In this document: piece by piece, positions 13,236 to 24,351 of the stretch
Position numbering within the stretch: position 1 is the first letter of the stretch
Layout of the letters: the number at the start of each line of letters is the position of its first letter
Assembly (NCBI RefSeq): GCF_020382885.2
Contig: NC_058508.1
Coordinates: 4,332,055 to 4,396,054 of the forward strand
Direction of reading: 5' to 3'
DNA: 64,000 nucleotides
DNA from: Scatophagus argus
Taxonomy: Eukaryota; Chordata; Actinopteri; Scatophagidae
Position numbers and translations under genes: made by a program
The notes under the pieces: generated by a model
Told to the model about the DNA's origin: nothing
What the model saw: the letters and a program-made list of their open reading frames with translations, nothing else
Databases searched by the model: none

Positions 13236-14523
13236 GAAAAGGCTAGGAAGTAGTGGATTACATCAGGATGGATTACTGAGGACTAATCCTTTCACAACAA
13301 ATTGATCTGTTGAATGAATATTACAAAAAATCATTAATACATTATTATGAGCTTATTGTGGTTAGGTTCTCTTTCTGTTGTTTAGTTAAGAAATCATTTT
13401 GAACATTGTGTAACAGAACAGGAATTTCCAGGTTATCTTGTTTTTTTTTCTTTCAAGGACAGAAAAGGAAAGCAGTTAGAATATACTGAGTTACTTCATT
13501 GGAGTACTCCAGCGGTCAGGTCACTGTTTTGAGTGGTTAGATAGACTGAAAGGACAAAAGAAAATTACCTTCAGGTGTGGTTTAATAGGGGAACAAAAGG
13601 CCATGGTGATATTTGTGTGTCTGAGAGAATTTGTGTTCTTCAGGTCTGCATGTCTTTAAAGGTGATAAAATCTTTTGTTCCCGACAAGCATCGTTGCCAC
13701 ACAATGGGATGAAAAGTCTATTACACTTAATGACCACACCCAAAAGTCATGCAATGCATCACAATGGAAACATTAGTATTGTCACATAATCATTTCAGGG
13801 TGCTTCATATTTGAGACCAAAAGGTCTGTTTTGCAAATTTAACACACAATGATGGAATCAGTGCAGCTGGCAAAAGAAGACGCAGAGAGGGGGCTAATAA
13901 AAAAATAATGAACTGTGTAGGTGGTCTGTATACTAGCTTAAAGGCCAAAGCTCTGAGGCACCCAAATTTGTCCTAGTGTGCTGTACTTCATTGAAGGTAC
14001 TTAGTTACTTTCCACTACTGGGGCTTTACCCACATTGTATCAGCATCCTTTAGCATCTGTTTACAGCTGGCTGTTAATACCAGCTGTGTGTGTGCTGTTT
14101 TGGACATCTGTATGAAATGTATGAAACTCACTCACCTGCAATAGCGTTTTCCTCAATTTAGTTGTTTTAATTATGGTGTATCATTCTTTATTACTGGTGT
14201 GGCCAATCCTGCGACACACGATGTTAACCATGACCATAGAGGACAATATAGTGTAGCTATAAGATGCAGTTTAAAGTCATTGTTAGGCCGGTTTTGTTAA
14301 CAACTCCTCATTTAAGGCATCCATTACTGATGCATAAGCCATCAATAAAAGCTTGATAACATAACATAGCTGTTATTATATATATATTTCTTCAGTAGTT
14401 TTAAAAACATGTATAAATCTGCTATAATGTCTGCAAACTTTATGCAACTGATGCATTGCTTTTTAGCACACTGTGAATTGATATAAGCCGCTACAGAAAC
14501 ATTTTATAATTGATATTCATTGT

Positions 14524-14548
14524 AAAAAAAAAAAAAAAAAAAAAAAAA
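14524..14548. repeat. Poly(A) tract, 25 nt
   Basis: Uninterrupted run of A. It could be a decayed retroposon tail, but no recognisable body lies upstream. Confidence 0.9.
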
Positions 14549-15596
14549 CTCTAATCAGATACTCGTACTTAAGAACATTCCAAACAGCCAAACAGTGTGT
14601 GTATCCACCCATCCAGTCGTTTTTGTTTTTAAAAAAACTTTGCTGATTTGTCCACCTCCACCTGCAAGTCTACACTGTGCCACCCATGCTGGGACATTTA
14701 CTGATTAACACTCGCTAATATGTGAAAATACAGGTTATTACGCACGAGTGAAAGTGAAAGTAAGATGAACAAATGATAATGATGCTCACATATTATCTAC
14801 AACTGATAATAATGATAGTGCAGCTGCCATAAAAGTCTTTTTAAAGAAAAAAAATATTCTGACCTGGACACAGCAACAATTTCTTCTTAAGAACTATAAC
14901 TACATAATGATTACAATATTATACTGTGTCAAGCATTAATTCAATGTTTATAATCCAGTCATGAATGCCTCATAATAGTGTTACCACAGAACTGTGTTTG
15001 TTAAGTGAAGGAGCAGTCATCTGTACCTGAAAATGAACCGGCTTCACTGTCACAAAGAGCTTTGGGTGTAACAGTGAGACCCTTTACTGCTGGCCTCACA
15101 TGTGAGACTTTCTTCCTCTTCCTCTTCAGTCCCGTGGAGACAGTTGACTGCAGGCTTTTTATTTTAAAGGGGAACACATGCTGGGGAACCTGAACATTGT
15201 GCAACGACATCAGTGGACCACAGAAATATAAATGACATCACTTACAGACATTTCTGGCATGGAGACAGCACAGTGAAGGTGCTGGCTCATTTTTGTCTTT
15301 TCAGACACTGTTCTCACAACCCAAATCATTTATATTTTACACATCTTTTTTATTTCCTTTTCTTCCAAGGATCAAACATCTCTTTCAAAAGGCCAGACAC
15401 TGGAATTTTTAGAAGGCCCCGACTTATTTAATCCTCTGCTTGGAGCAGCATCCTGTTGCCTCTGGCAAAGTTCACACCGTAGAGTTTTATGGAATTCTTT
15501 GCTTCACAGACCTCAGACACATTGTGTCGTCCTAATGAACTGATGGAAGCCCTTCTGGGGCAGAGTTAGTCTGGCAACACAACTGTCTGCTGAAAG

Positions 15597-15622
15597 GACA
15601 CACACACACACACACACACACA
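15597..15622. repeat. (CA)n microsatellite
   Basis: About 12 CA units. Confidence 0.95.
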
Positions 15623-15954
15623 TGCACCAGCCTGTACTGAAGTTAGAAAATAGACAGTGGATTTTGTTCCTGGTTCTCTGTAAGACTTTTATTATATTAA
15701 AGATCCCTTCCAGGCATGTTTGAAGACATATAAAATATTCTTCTTTGAATAATTACTTAGCACATATGTTTGTTTTTCGTTTCATTAAATAAGTACAGTA
15801 AAGTTTATTGAATATTTTAATTAACAGCTGGTGGTGAAATGACAATATGAGAAAGATCAGGATATTTGAATGTAACGTTTTATCGCTATTTTTAACCTGT
15901 TTGTTTCCCCTCTTCTTTCTTGTCGATCATACTGCTGAAAATCTGCAGGACACT

Positions 15955-16180
15955 CATTCAGCAGGTCAACTCTTCTAGGTTTGAACCCAACCCGGGTGTG
16001 TCCAAATGTGGACGTGTGGTGAATAATGGTGAAACTCGTTCTCGTTACATTTACCTCTATGTGGAACATAGGTGTCCCCATAGGTGGCCAACAGGTGTCC
16101 CTGTCCTAAACTGCACAGAGGCAAAACTAAACACACCCTCCTCAGTTGGACTATTGAACGTAAGATCAGAACAGGTATAA
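15955..16180 (+). mobile_element. LINE ORF2 N-terminal fragment
   Basis: The + strand translation around 16095-16175 gives VPVLNCTEAKLNTPSSVG then LLNVRS. This resembles the start of the endonuclease domain of fish L2/Rex-type LINE ORF2, where a conserved (G/A)LLN(I/V)RSL motif occurs. The match stops abruptly after LLNVRS, so most of the element is missing. Upstream sequence with RFEPNPG may belong to the same element. Identification rests on this short motif. Confidence 0.5.
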
Positions 16181-17146
16181 CGAATTAAACACCGTAGTCA
16201 CACAGACTTCAAATGTTACTCATCACACCCTCAGGCAGAGGTAGCGATCTTGTGATTGTGACTTCTTACAAAATGGAAGCCAGATGGATGCTTAGCCTGG
16301 ACAGAGTGTCCAAGTCATGTGCTTAATGAGCAACCAAATCTGTCTCATTTAAACCTCACTACAATATACAGTATGCATGTACGTATGCAGCTTTGTATAC
16401 TGTGTATTTTGACCTAGATGGTCCGACAAGGATACAAGTTCACTTCTCTTTATCAACAATTCAAACATCCCATTATTGTTTTATATTAAGACAGAAACAT
16501 GCGCTCTGTGCTTCTGTGCTCTTTATGTCACTGACTTCCTGTATTTGTATAGATATGAAGTATATTAAACTCTCTCACCTTCTTGTTTCAACAACTCTCC
16601 ATTTTTATTTTTCTGTGAGTCTGAATGTGGAGATAATACCACATATTTTATTTTTATCAAAGACGTGTGCTTGAAAATGTTAATATGTTTGCTTCAAAAT
16701 TAAAACCTCACAGGATCGAGGTGAGAGGAATATGATTTTAACTCTCAAGCATTTCACTGTGGACTGGGTAAGTACATACCTTATCATTTCAGTACAAAAA
16801 TCAACACCAACCACATGCAGGACGAATAAGAAATGGATAACAAAACTCAAGAGCTTGCGTGAGTACAAAAATATAAAAACTATAAAACTAAAGACTTCAC
16901 AACTTGCTACTGGGCAGATGACAGCATGTCATCAGCACCCCCTAGAGAGAAGAAAGCAAAGAGAGAGAGAGAGATTCACAGAATTAGACATATTGAGAGA
17001 GAGACATGGAGAAAAAACACATTAATTAAAACAAGATGTAAACAGCAGGGGTCACTTTATATTTGCTTGTTAAACTCGACCCATGCTGTGCAAAAACACA
17101 TACACGCTTAGTTTTTAAGTGCAACTGAGATACTGCAGAGCTTTGC

Positions 17147-17147
<1 letters not shown>

Positions 17148-17181
<34 letters not shown>
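17148..17181. repeat. (GT)n microsatellite
   Basis: About 17 GT units. Confidence 0.97.
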
Positions 17182-17182
<1 letters not shown>

Positions 17183-20100
17183 ATGCCTATGTGGGGATCA
17201 GTGTAATGCTCTGTTCATCAGTTAGACCGATATCTGTCTGATATTGCTAGTCAAGGTGCCCACTGTCTGTACATGTACCGGAGGTGTGTAAGAGTGCCTT
17301 ACTTGCTGATTTCTAGCCTGTGTTCAATAAAGATATTTGAATAATAATTCACTAAGGGTTAGAGTCTGGCTCATGCGATAACAGCCTGATAACGACATGA
17401 CCTGACAATGATGGGATAAAAAAAAAATGGGCACAGAGTGAGACAATTGCTAATTTTATCCCATTTAGTCCATCACAGGGGGACAGTGATTTGTCTCAAC
17501 ATATTTGACCCTCAGAAACTTCCACAAAGCAACCACAACTTAGTGTGGTATGTACATCACATTCTGATAACAATAAAATATTTTGTATTTTACAGGTGCA
17601 ACGATGCACTATACGCTTCAGTTTTTGTATATGTGCTGTGTGTCAGCTGTGTGAGCAGGTAACAGGACAGAGACGGAGCAGGGGCGTATCAACGGGAAAA
17701 GTAAGTTGTGGTGATCTTTATGATGTTGATGGTTTCTGGTTTGACTGAGTTATGACTCTTAGGAAGAAAAGTGTGATTTTTTTTTTCATGCAAATTGTAT
17801 CAGCTAAGTTTTTCTAATATCTCTCGGCGTTCTCGTCTAAGATTGTGTATACATCTAATTTCATAGCAAATCCGGGGCAGACGTTTGAAAAGTCACAAAA
17901 GAGAAGAAAAGAAAAGCTGGCTTGGAAGCATATATTAGGCTACACAAAGTGTGTTTTTTTGGTCAGAGGATGGCAGTAGAGGCAACATTACGCATGACTC
18001 CAACAGAGCGGGACAAGCACAGGTCATGAAGCAGAAACAAAATCATACAGGAGTATCGACGGCGGCACGGGCAGCTTCTCCTTCTCTCATCAGTCATGTG
18101 AGATAAGTGTCTGCTTTGTCAAAACTTATTCGAAAAAGTTGTTTCCATCGCCCAAACTTTTATTGTGAAATTGAGAACTTTAAACCTTTTCGACACAATT
18201 TCTAATGCAATACTTCAAAATGAACAGAAAAGACGTTGATGGAAACACGGCTACCGAATAGGAGTGGAGTGTTGTTAAGTGCCACATAAAGATCTACAGC
18301 TGCTTCGGATTATTTCCCCATGACGTGCCACATTGGCAACATATATCACTGGCAAAAAACCAGGCTTCGGTATCGGCTTTCAGACGTACACATCAGTCCA
18401 AACCCAGTGTGCAGATCATGGCTGGAGGCAGGGAAAGGAAAGTAACGTCAGCTCCAAATCTTTCATGACTTTGTTATAAACTTTCCTTCCGCTGCTGAGT
18501 TTTCCTCTCCTCTCAGCTCGCAGCAGCTGATGTCATCACCTCGTCTCACCTTCTTCTGCCTGCTTGTGAACGCCAATAAGCAAAAGTGTCACCTCAGCTC
18601 ACCTTCCAAACCCTTTCATAACCCTTAACAGCAATATAAATGCTCAGGCATTCATTTCTCACAAGAGCTAAGGGAGACATTCTGGATATGTCACATTCAT
18701 GAACATGAGAAAGACAGAATCAGAAATTCAGCGGGCGTGTTTGTCTTTGGAATGATATTGCTGCTGAATATCAGGTACTGGCTGTTTGTTAAAACCTTCA
18801 TCTGTGAGCCACAAACCCACAATGACTTTGGTAAAAAACCATTGTTCCTGTGGAGTACCAGTCACAGGTTGCTACAAGTCCCTGTTCGCCTTCTCTGTCT
18901 GCCTGCCTTATGTACTGATACATTCCTCTCTGACACCTGGAAGCTGAGGGATCAGCACAGGAAGAGCCTAAACAAACATGGAAGGTGTCCTGGTGGATTT
19001 GTGGTTTCGGGTCCACACCCTTTTTGCTAACCTAAAATTGAGAAAAACTAACGTGCTGTGCTGAGTGGATAATCATTATGCCAAACCATCTAAGAAGTAG
19101 TGTGAGGAAGCATTTTGAATTCAACTCTGGACTGAAAAATAGTGGATAAAGATGAGGCTGGTGCTGATTTTGCAAAATGCAAGTGCTGAAATGCCTGTAG
19201 ATTTGAAATAGATTTTTTAAATGTAATTCCTTAACCAGCACCCAGCGCATAACAAGATAACTTCAAAGATAACTTTAAAGGAGGAGAAAGTGCAGTGTTT
19301 GCCTGTGAAATCTTGTAAAGCCGTGTCTAAAGTCAGTCACAAACCTCATCTTTTAGAAAGCCACGGTAAAAGCAAATTCCTTGATGCTGAATGTCATCAT
19401 GTGTCTGACTCCTAACTTTTAACTTTTAAAGTGTTTTTGTTTGTCTTCCTTTTTTCCAAAGAGGGCGGCATGGGTGGAGGCTGCCACTGGTTGTTAGAAA
19501 TGGGTTCTTTCTTTCACAAAAAGTCTAACATTCCCAGTTTTTCATGTTGCTCTTAACACAAAGCGTGGTTAACCATATACATTAACTTGCACCATGCCAA
19601 CAGGAGGATCAACAGGAGCGCCTGAAGACGGAGTGGGAAGAAGTCAAATCTTCAGTTGCTAATCTTAACTTTATGTGGGAGTTGTTCAAGTAAAAGATGC
19701 TGAGTGAAGCTGTCATGCACAGCTGTGTTCAGAGACTGTGAAATGATCACAATGAAGAGTGTGTGGAGTTCCTCTGCCAGGCGTGGAGTTGGACCTGCTC
19801 TCAGCCAAGTGGTTCACGTGGACAGATATTTTGACTGTAAAGGAGCATCAGACCTAATGCAGGTCTTCTGTCCTCCAGGTGTTCATCTGAACTGCTGTGG
19901 ACTGGACACTCAGGTGTGAGGACCTTATTGTCATCATTCAAACACTGTGTTATTTCAAACAATACAAATACTTATACAGAGACCAAAGTGTCTTCCCGCT
20001 TACTGACCTGTGCTAGATACACTGCACACAAAGTGCTGGGCAGTTGTTTGTCAAGAAACAGCACCACTAGCAAAAGGTTTATTATTTTTTAACTTTGGAC

Positions 20101-20199
20101 AGAGACAGGCTAGCTGTTTCTGCTGCCTCCAGTCTATAAGATTGTTAGCCTAAACTACTGAGATAGTTAAGATGGACAACATGAAAGCTCCTCTGAAAA

Positions 20200-20522
20200 G
20201 ACCCCAAAACATCTTGGACATCCCCTGGTGGCTGGCACAAGTACTAGTCAAAAGCCTTGCCCCCTCCACATAACAGTTAGGACATGGGCCAAACTAAAAA
20301 CTCAAAGTACATTTCCCTCTGATGTCATTGTTCCGTCAGGATGGTTCTCCCTTGTGAGCCGGGTCCTGCTCAAGGTTTCTTCCTGTTAAAAGGGAGTTTT
20401 TCTTTGCCACTGTCTGCTTCCTTGGGGGGTTCAAGCTCTGGGCTTCTGTAAAGCACCTAGAGACAATTCTTATTGTAAAAGGTGCTATATAAATAAAATT
20501 GAGTTGAATTGAACTGAATTGA
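20200..20522 (+). mobile_element. Teleost interspersed repeat with (TTGAA)n tail
   Basis: The segment GGTTTCTTCCTGTTAAAAGG...GCCACTGTCTGCTTCCTTGG...GTGCTATATAAATAAAATTGA, ending in TTGAATTGAACTGAATTGA at 20498-20522, is a very common sequence in fish genomes. It is usually seen as the 3' terminal part of non-LTR retroelements with pentamer tails. The preceding 130 nt (GACATCCCCTGGTGGCTGG...GACATGGGCCAAACTAAAA) is also a recurrent fish repeat. The family name is not assigned. Confidence 0.6.
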
Positions 20523-20818
20523 TTCCAGCCTTTACGCTAAGCTAACGCTGCTGCCATTTGCTGCAGAGACATGAGAGCTGTATCAATGTTACTCAGCAAG
20601 AGAACAAATAAGAGTACTTCCCAATATTCTGAATCATTCTTTAACTTACTGAGACATCTCATAGAAGGTCACAAAGTACTCTCAGGTCCTAATATTTGGG
20701 TCTGTGATATTGTTTCAAACTGTCCATCTGAGTTTCTTCTTCTTCATCAAGCCCTCTTTTTGTTGGCTAACCTGTGGGTATGGTTGGTTGAGAGAGAGGA
20801 GAGCATTTTGTTTGTCTC

Positions 20819-20826
<8 letters not shown>

Positions 20827-20861
<35 letters not shown>
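20827..20861. repeat. (CA)n microsatellite
   Basis: About 17 CA units preceded by CCCACCCA. Confidence 0.97.
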
Positions 20862-20862
<1 letters not shown>

Positions 20863-21495
20863 CTCTCCTCCTCTTTTCAACTGTGTGCCACATGAAAGCA
20901 GTGTACACCCATCTCTCTCTCTGTGTCAGCTGTGTGTTATTAGTATCCAGAGACTCCAGAGTGTCTGCTGCACTGTCACCTCCCACAGCCTGCTTTACAC
21001 GCACTCTCTGTGTGTGGATAATATATAGATGGGTGCAACCTGTATCTGTTGTCTGACTCACACCAAGAAAGCACCGTCAGCACACTTTCAACGCCTTTGT
21101 GTATGTGTGTGTGTGTGAAAATAATACACTACTGTCTGATTCAGATGAAGACATTTTATTCTTTTATTTTAGTTAAAGCTCCTAAGGCACAAACTATTGT
21201 GCCACTTTTGATCTATAGTTGACAGTATAAATAAAAGACCTGAGTACAGCACCTGTGACAATAGAATATATACAACTTGTCTTTCATATGTTTTAGCACC
21301 AACTTGCGGTCACTTTTGTTTTAAGGGTTTCTTCAAGAGGTCAGGGCCGTGTAGTGTTTATGCGCAGGAATGTGGGCCCTTTCAGAGATAGACACACCGC
21401 ACTGCTTTTTTATTGTATAGGCAGCTACCAAATCACCTTCCCTCAGCAACTGTGATTTTGCTTTGAAGTAAACTCACAGATCTGTACATTTTATT

Positions 21496-21497
<2 letters not shown>

Positions 21498-21548
<51 letters not shown>
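21498..21548. repeat. (AT)n microsatellite
   Basis: About 25 AT units without interruption. Confidence 0.97.
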
Positions 21549-21550
<2 letters not shown>

Positions 21551-23293
21551 GAACTAGCAGAGGACACTTGCTCTGGTTCATACTGAAGGTTGCAGGCTGT
21601 TCTCAAATAATACACTGGGCAAAGGGAAAGAGAGACCCTCAGAAAGATGAAAATTCACAGAGAATTACCACGGGTTGATCGAGGAGCTTCACCTGGATGG
21701 TGGTTTATTCAAGGCTCAGGTTGGGTTAGGGGACAGTTCTTGCAGGGTCTTGCTTCACAAGCTGCTGAGCTTTTGTTTGTTTTTGGGTCTAGCGGACTGA
21801 ATACCAACATTATAAACATCGGAAAGGTGTAGATGCGACCCTTGAGTCATGTTGTGTGACTTAACTAAATGATAAACGGTAGTGCAAATTACGTTGTATT
21901 CGTATACATGAAAACAGCTTAAATGAAATCTCGAGTACTGCATGAATTAGTCTCCAGGCCTGCCGTTTTGAGTTCATTATGAGTTCATGGTCATTATGGT
22001 TGGTAAAGTATCCAGCAACAGTCACCACTAGTTTGTCCTCCATGAGTGCTGCTTCCAAGTGTAACTTTATAGTCACCACTACAGTAGGCCTTGCTTGTCA
22101 GTTCATCTAAAAATGTAAATGTTGCCTGTTGCCTCTCTGTTGCTTCGAGGGCCTTAAACATGAGCCACCAATGGGCCTATGAGCAGCTCACATAAAGCAT
22201 TCACTGTCCATAGAAAACTACTGGAAAAAGATATCTCTCACTTTCAAAAACTCAGTGGTGTCTGATGGGAGGGGTAGGATGCACTGTTGTTGGAGCTTGA
22301 CTTCAGGATCTATTGGTCACTGGTCAGTTGGTCTTATTTCAGTTTTGTCCCTTCTTAAAATGTGTCTCTTGCAAGCCCCACAGTTTTTTGATAGCGAGAG
22401 ACAAAATCCATGGAGGAGCCCTTTAACAGAACGAAAAATCCACTAAACACAAATCACTGATTGTGATTTGTATAATCCCTTAAGAGAATAAGCTGCACAG
22501 GGCCAATCTTCAGAAAGGGTGTGGATGTTTGATCTGTCTCAGGCATTTCGGCTCCCTCTACATTACATTATAGCAGTGTGTCACTTCTGAACTGCTGCTC
22601 ATACCCCACAATCTGACTGACATAACACTTGAGAATGAAACATATACTAGAATAATATTTTTACAGTGCACATGCTTCCTCCAGTTTTTTTTGTCTAAAT
22701 CATCTGCAGGAAAATCAACAAGTTGGCGCTTTTACTTTCTTTCAACCACTGCGTTGTTTCCCTCTTTGCCAAAACTGGCTCAGCCAAACTGCAGTGGATG
22801 CCAGGTTTATGACGACAGATTGATTTACTGTCATAACAGTAATGAAAAATGATTTGCAAGTCTTCAAATGGACATTCCCTTTTCCCTGCGGTTAAACTTT
22901 ATGAAGCTTTTTCATGCTCACACTGATTTGAAGGCATCGGTACAGTATCAGGTGAGGGAAGAAATTTCCAAAAGCAGATTATTTTTTACAATACACCTCT
23001 AAGCTGCTTTAATGTGTGAAATCAACGTATAAATTAGCATTTTGCATCCTGCACTCATTACACTCTCAGACGGACGGCTCAAAAAAAAAAAAAGGATTAG
23101 AAACAATGCAGCAACACCAGAAATATCATCTTTTTTTAAAACTAGTGCTTACCTTACTCACAATGCAACTTGACTGCTGACAGGTCAGAGGTGTACTACG
23201 CTAGCAGTGCTAATGTAGCCTCTAGCCTAAAGCAGAAACGAGGCTACAGAGATCTGGTAAGCCCACTTCTTTGTAACTCAACATCGGCAGTTT

Positions 23294-23299
23294 TTTATT
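23294..23299 (-). terminator. dlx3: Candidate dlx3 poly(A) signal
   Basis: TTTATT on + reads AATAAA on -, about 1.05 kb downstream of the dlx3 stop. It is the first canonical hexamer I found in this direction, which would imply a 3' UTR of about 1.1 kb (24351-23275). Confidence 0.4.
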
Positions 23300-24351
23300 T
23301 TTGTCATTTTCAAACTTTTAGTCGTCCAGACTGACTCAAATGACATCACAGGAGGCAGTTTATCACACTTCACTCAGCTACCTCTGGAGCCACAAAATGG
23401 TTTACACAACATGAAGCTTTTCACTGGTGAAACAGCCACAGGTCCCATACACTTCTACTACCACCTGCTCCAGGCATGCTTTATAGGAAAAAAAAAAAAC
23501 AAAACCTATAGACAAAAAAATATTTGGATGCAAACATTATTTGGAGAACACTTGTTGAAGGGCAGGTAAAATGCGCTGGAGCTACAAAAGTAAATCCTCC
23601 ATTTGTTATTCTCACAACATGCTCCTTGTGGAAAGAGTTTCAATTCAGTTTGTAAATTGTTCTATATATATTAAAAAACAAAACAAAACAAAAAAAAAAC
23701 CACCCTCTCAGGAATCATTTCAGTGTCTCTCCACAGTTTGTCTCCTGTGTTTGGTCGTTATTGATGTGTTATTTTAAAAGGTTATCAGCCTTTCAGTGTT
23801 GTTCACCTTTGCCATGGAGTGTCTGATCACAGCTACATCAAATTTCCTTTCACAATCTGTAAATTTAAAGCTGTACATATTGCAAAGTTCCCCATGTTGG
23901 AGTGGTGGGGATTTCAGTAGTATTCTGTTTTAGAGTGCTGACCAAGGCCCTTTCCAGGAGAACACTGTAAGGGGACAACTGAAGCAAAGCAAGTTTTTGT
24001 ATAAATACGGTCATATTTAAAATATTATTTCTTATCAGTGATTTCAGACAAAAGATGTCAGAAAAACCAAGATCAATCACCCTAATCTCCATGATAACCT
24101 CTATGTTATGGTGTTGGTAGTTCAGAAGTTTCAGAGCTGAAGACAAAAGGGTGAACGAGGACAGCACTTGGTCTCAAGCCACATTTAGTGTAAAAAAGCC
24201 TGATTACAACATGTGTGTCTGGTTTTGCAGTCTTGTGTCTGATGATGACTGTCAGGTGTTTCCTTTCACAACAGCGCTCATCCAAAGAAATACCCCCGTG
24301 TTTAAGCGCAGGAGCCCAGTCAAACTGCTGTGCAGAGTGCATGTTTCAGCG

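Larger units (their letters stand above)
11251..24351. other. dlx4-dlx3 tail-to-tail intergenic region
   Basis: About 13 kb between the 3' ends of the convergent Dlx genes, minus UTRs of uncertain length. No coding exon is supportable: long open stretches such as 20571-21056 are driven by CA repeats. Listed separately are microsatellites, a LINE fragment, a fish LINE-tail repeat and one candidate element. The segments 16200-17100 and 18300-20150 contain nothing I can name. The linked Dlx pairs of vertebrates keep shared enhancers in this position, so it is a likely home of cis-regulation. Confidence 0.7.

Noticed and set aside
18110-18260. TTGATGGAAACACGGCTACC region as a fish repeat
   Set aside because: It vaguely recalls a common fish repeat, but I cannot match both ends or a family, so it is not listed.
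20571-21056. 161-codon open frame on +
   Set aside because: It is carried by a CA repeat (THTHTH run) and matches no family. No splice or promoter support.
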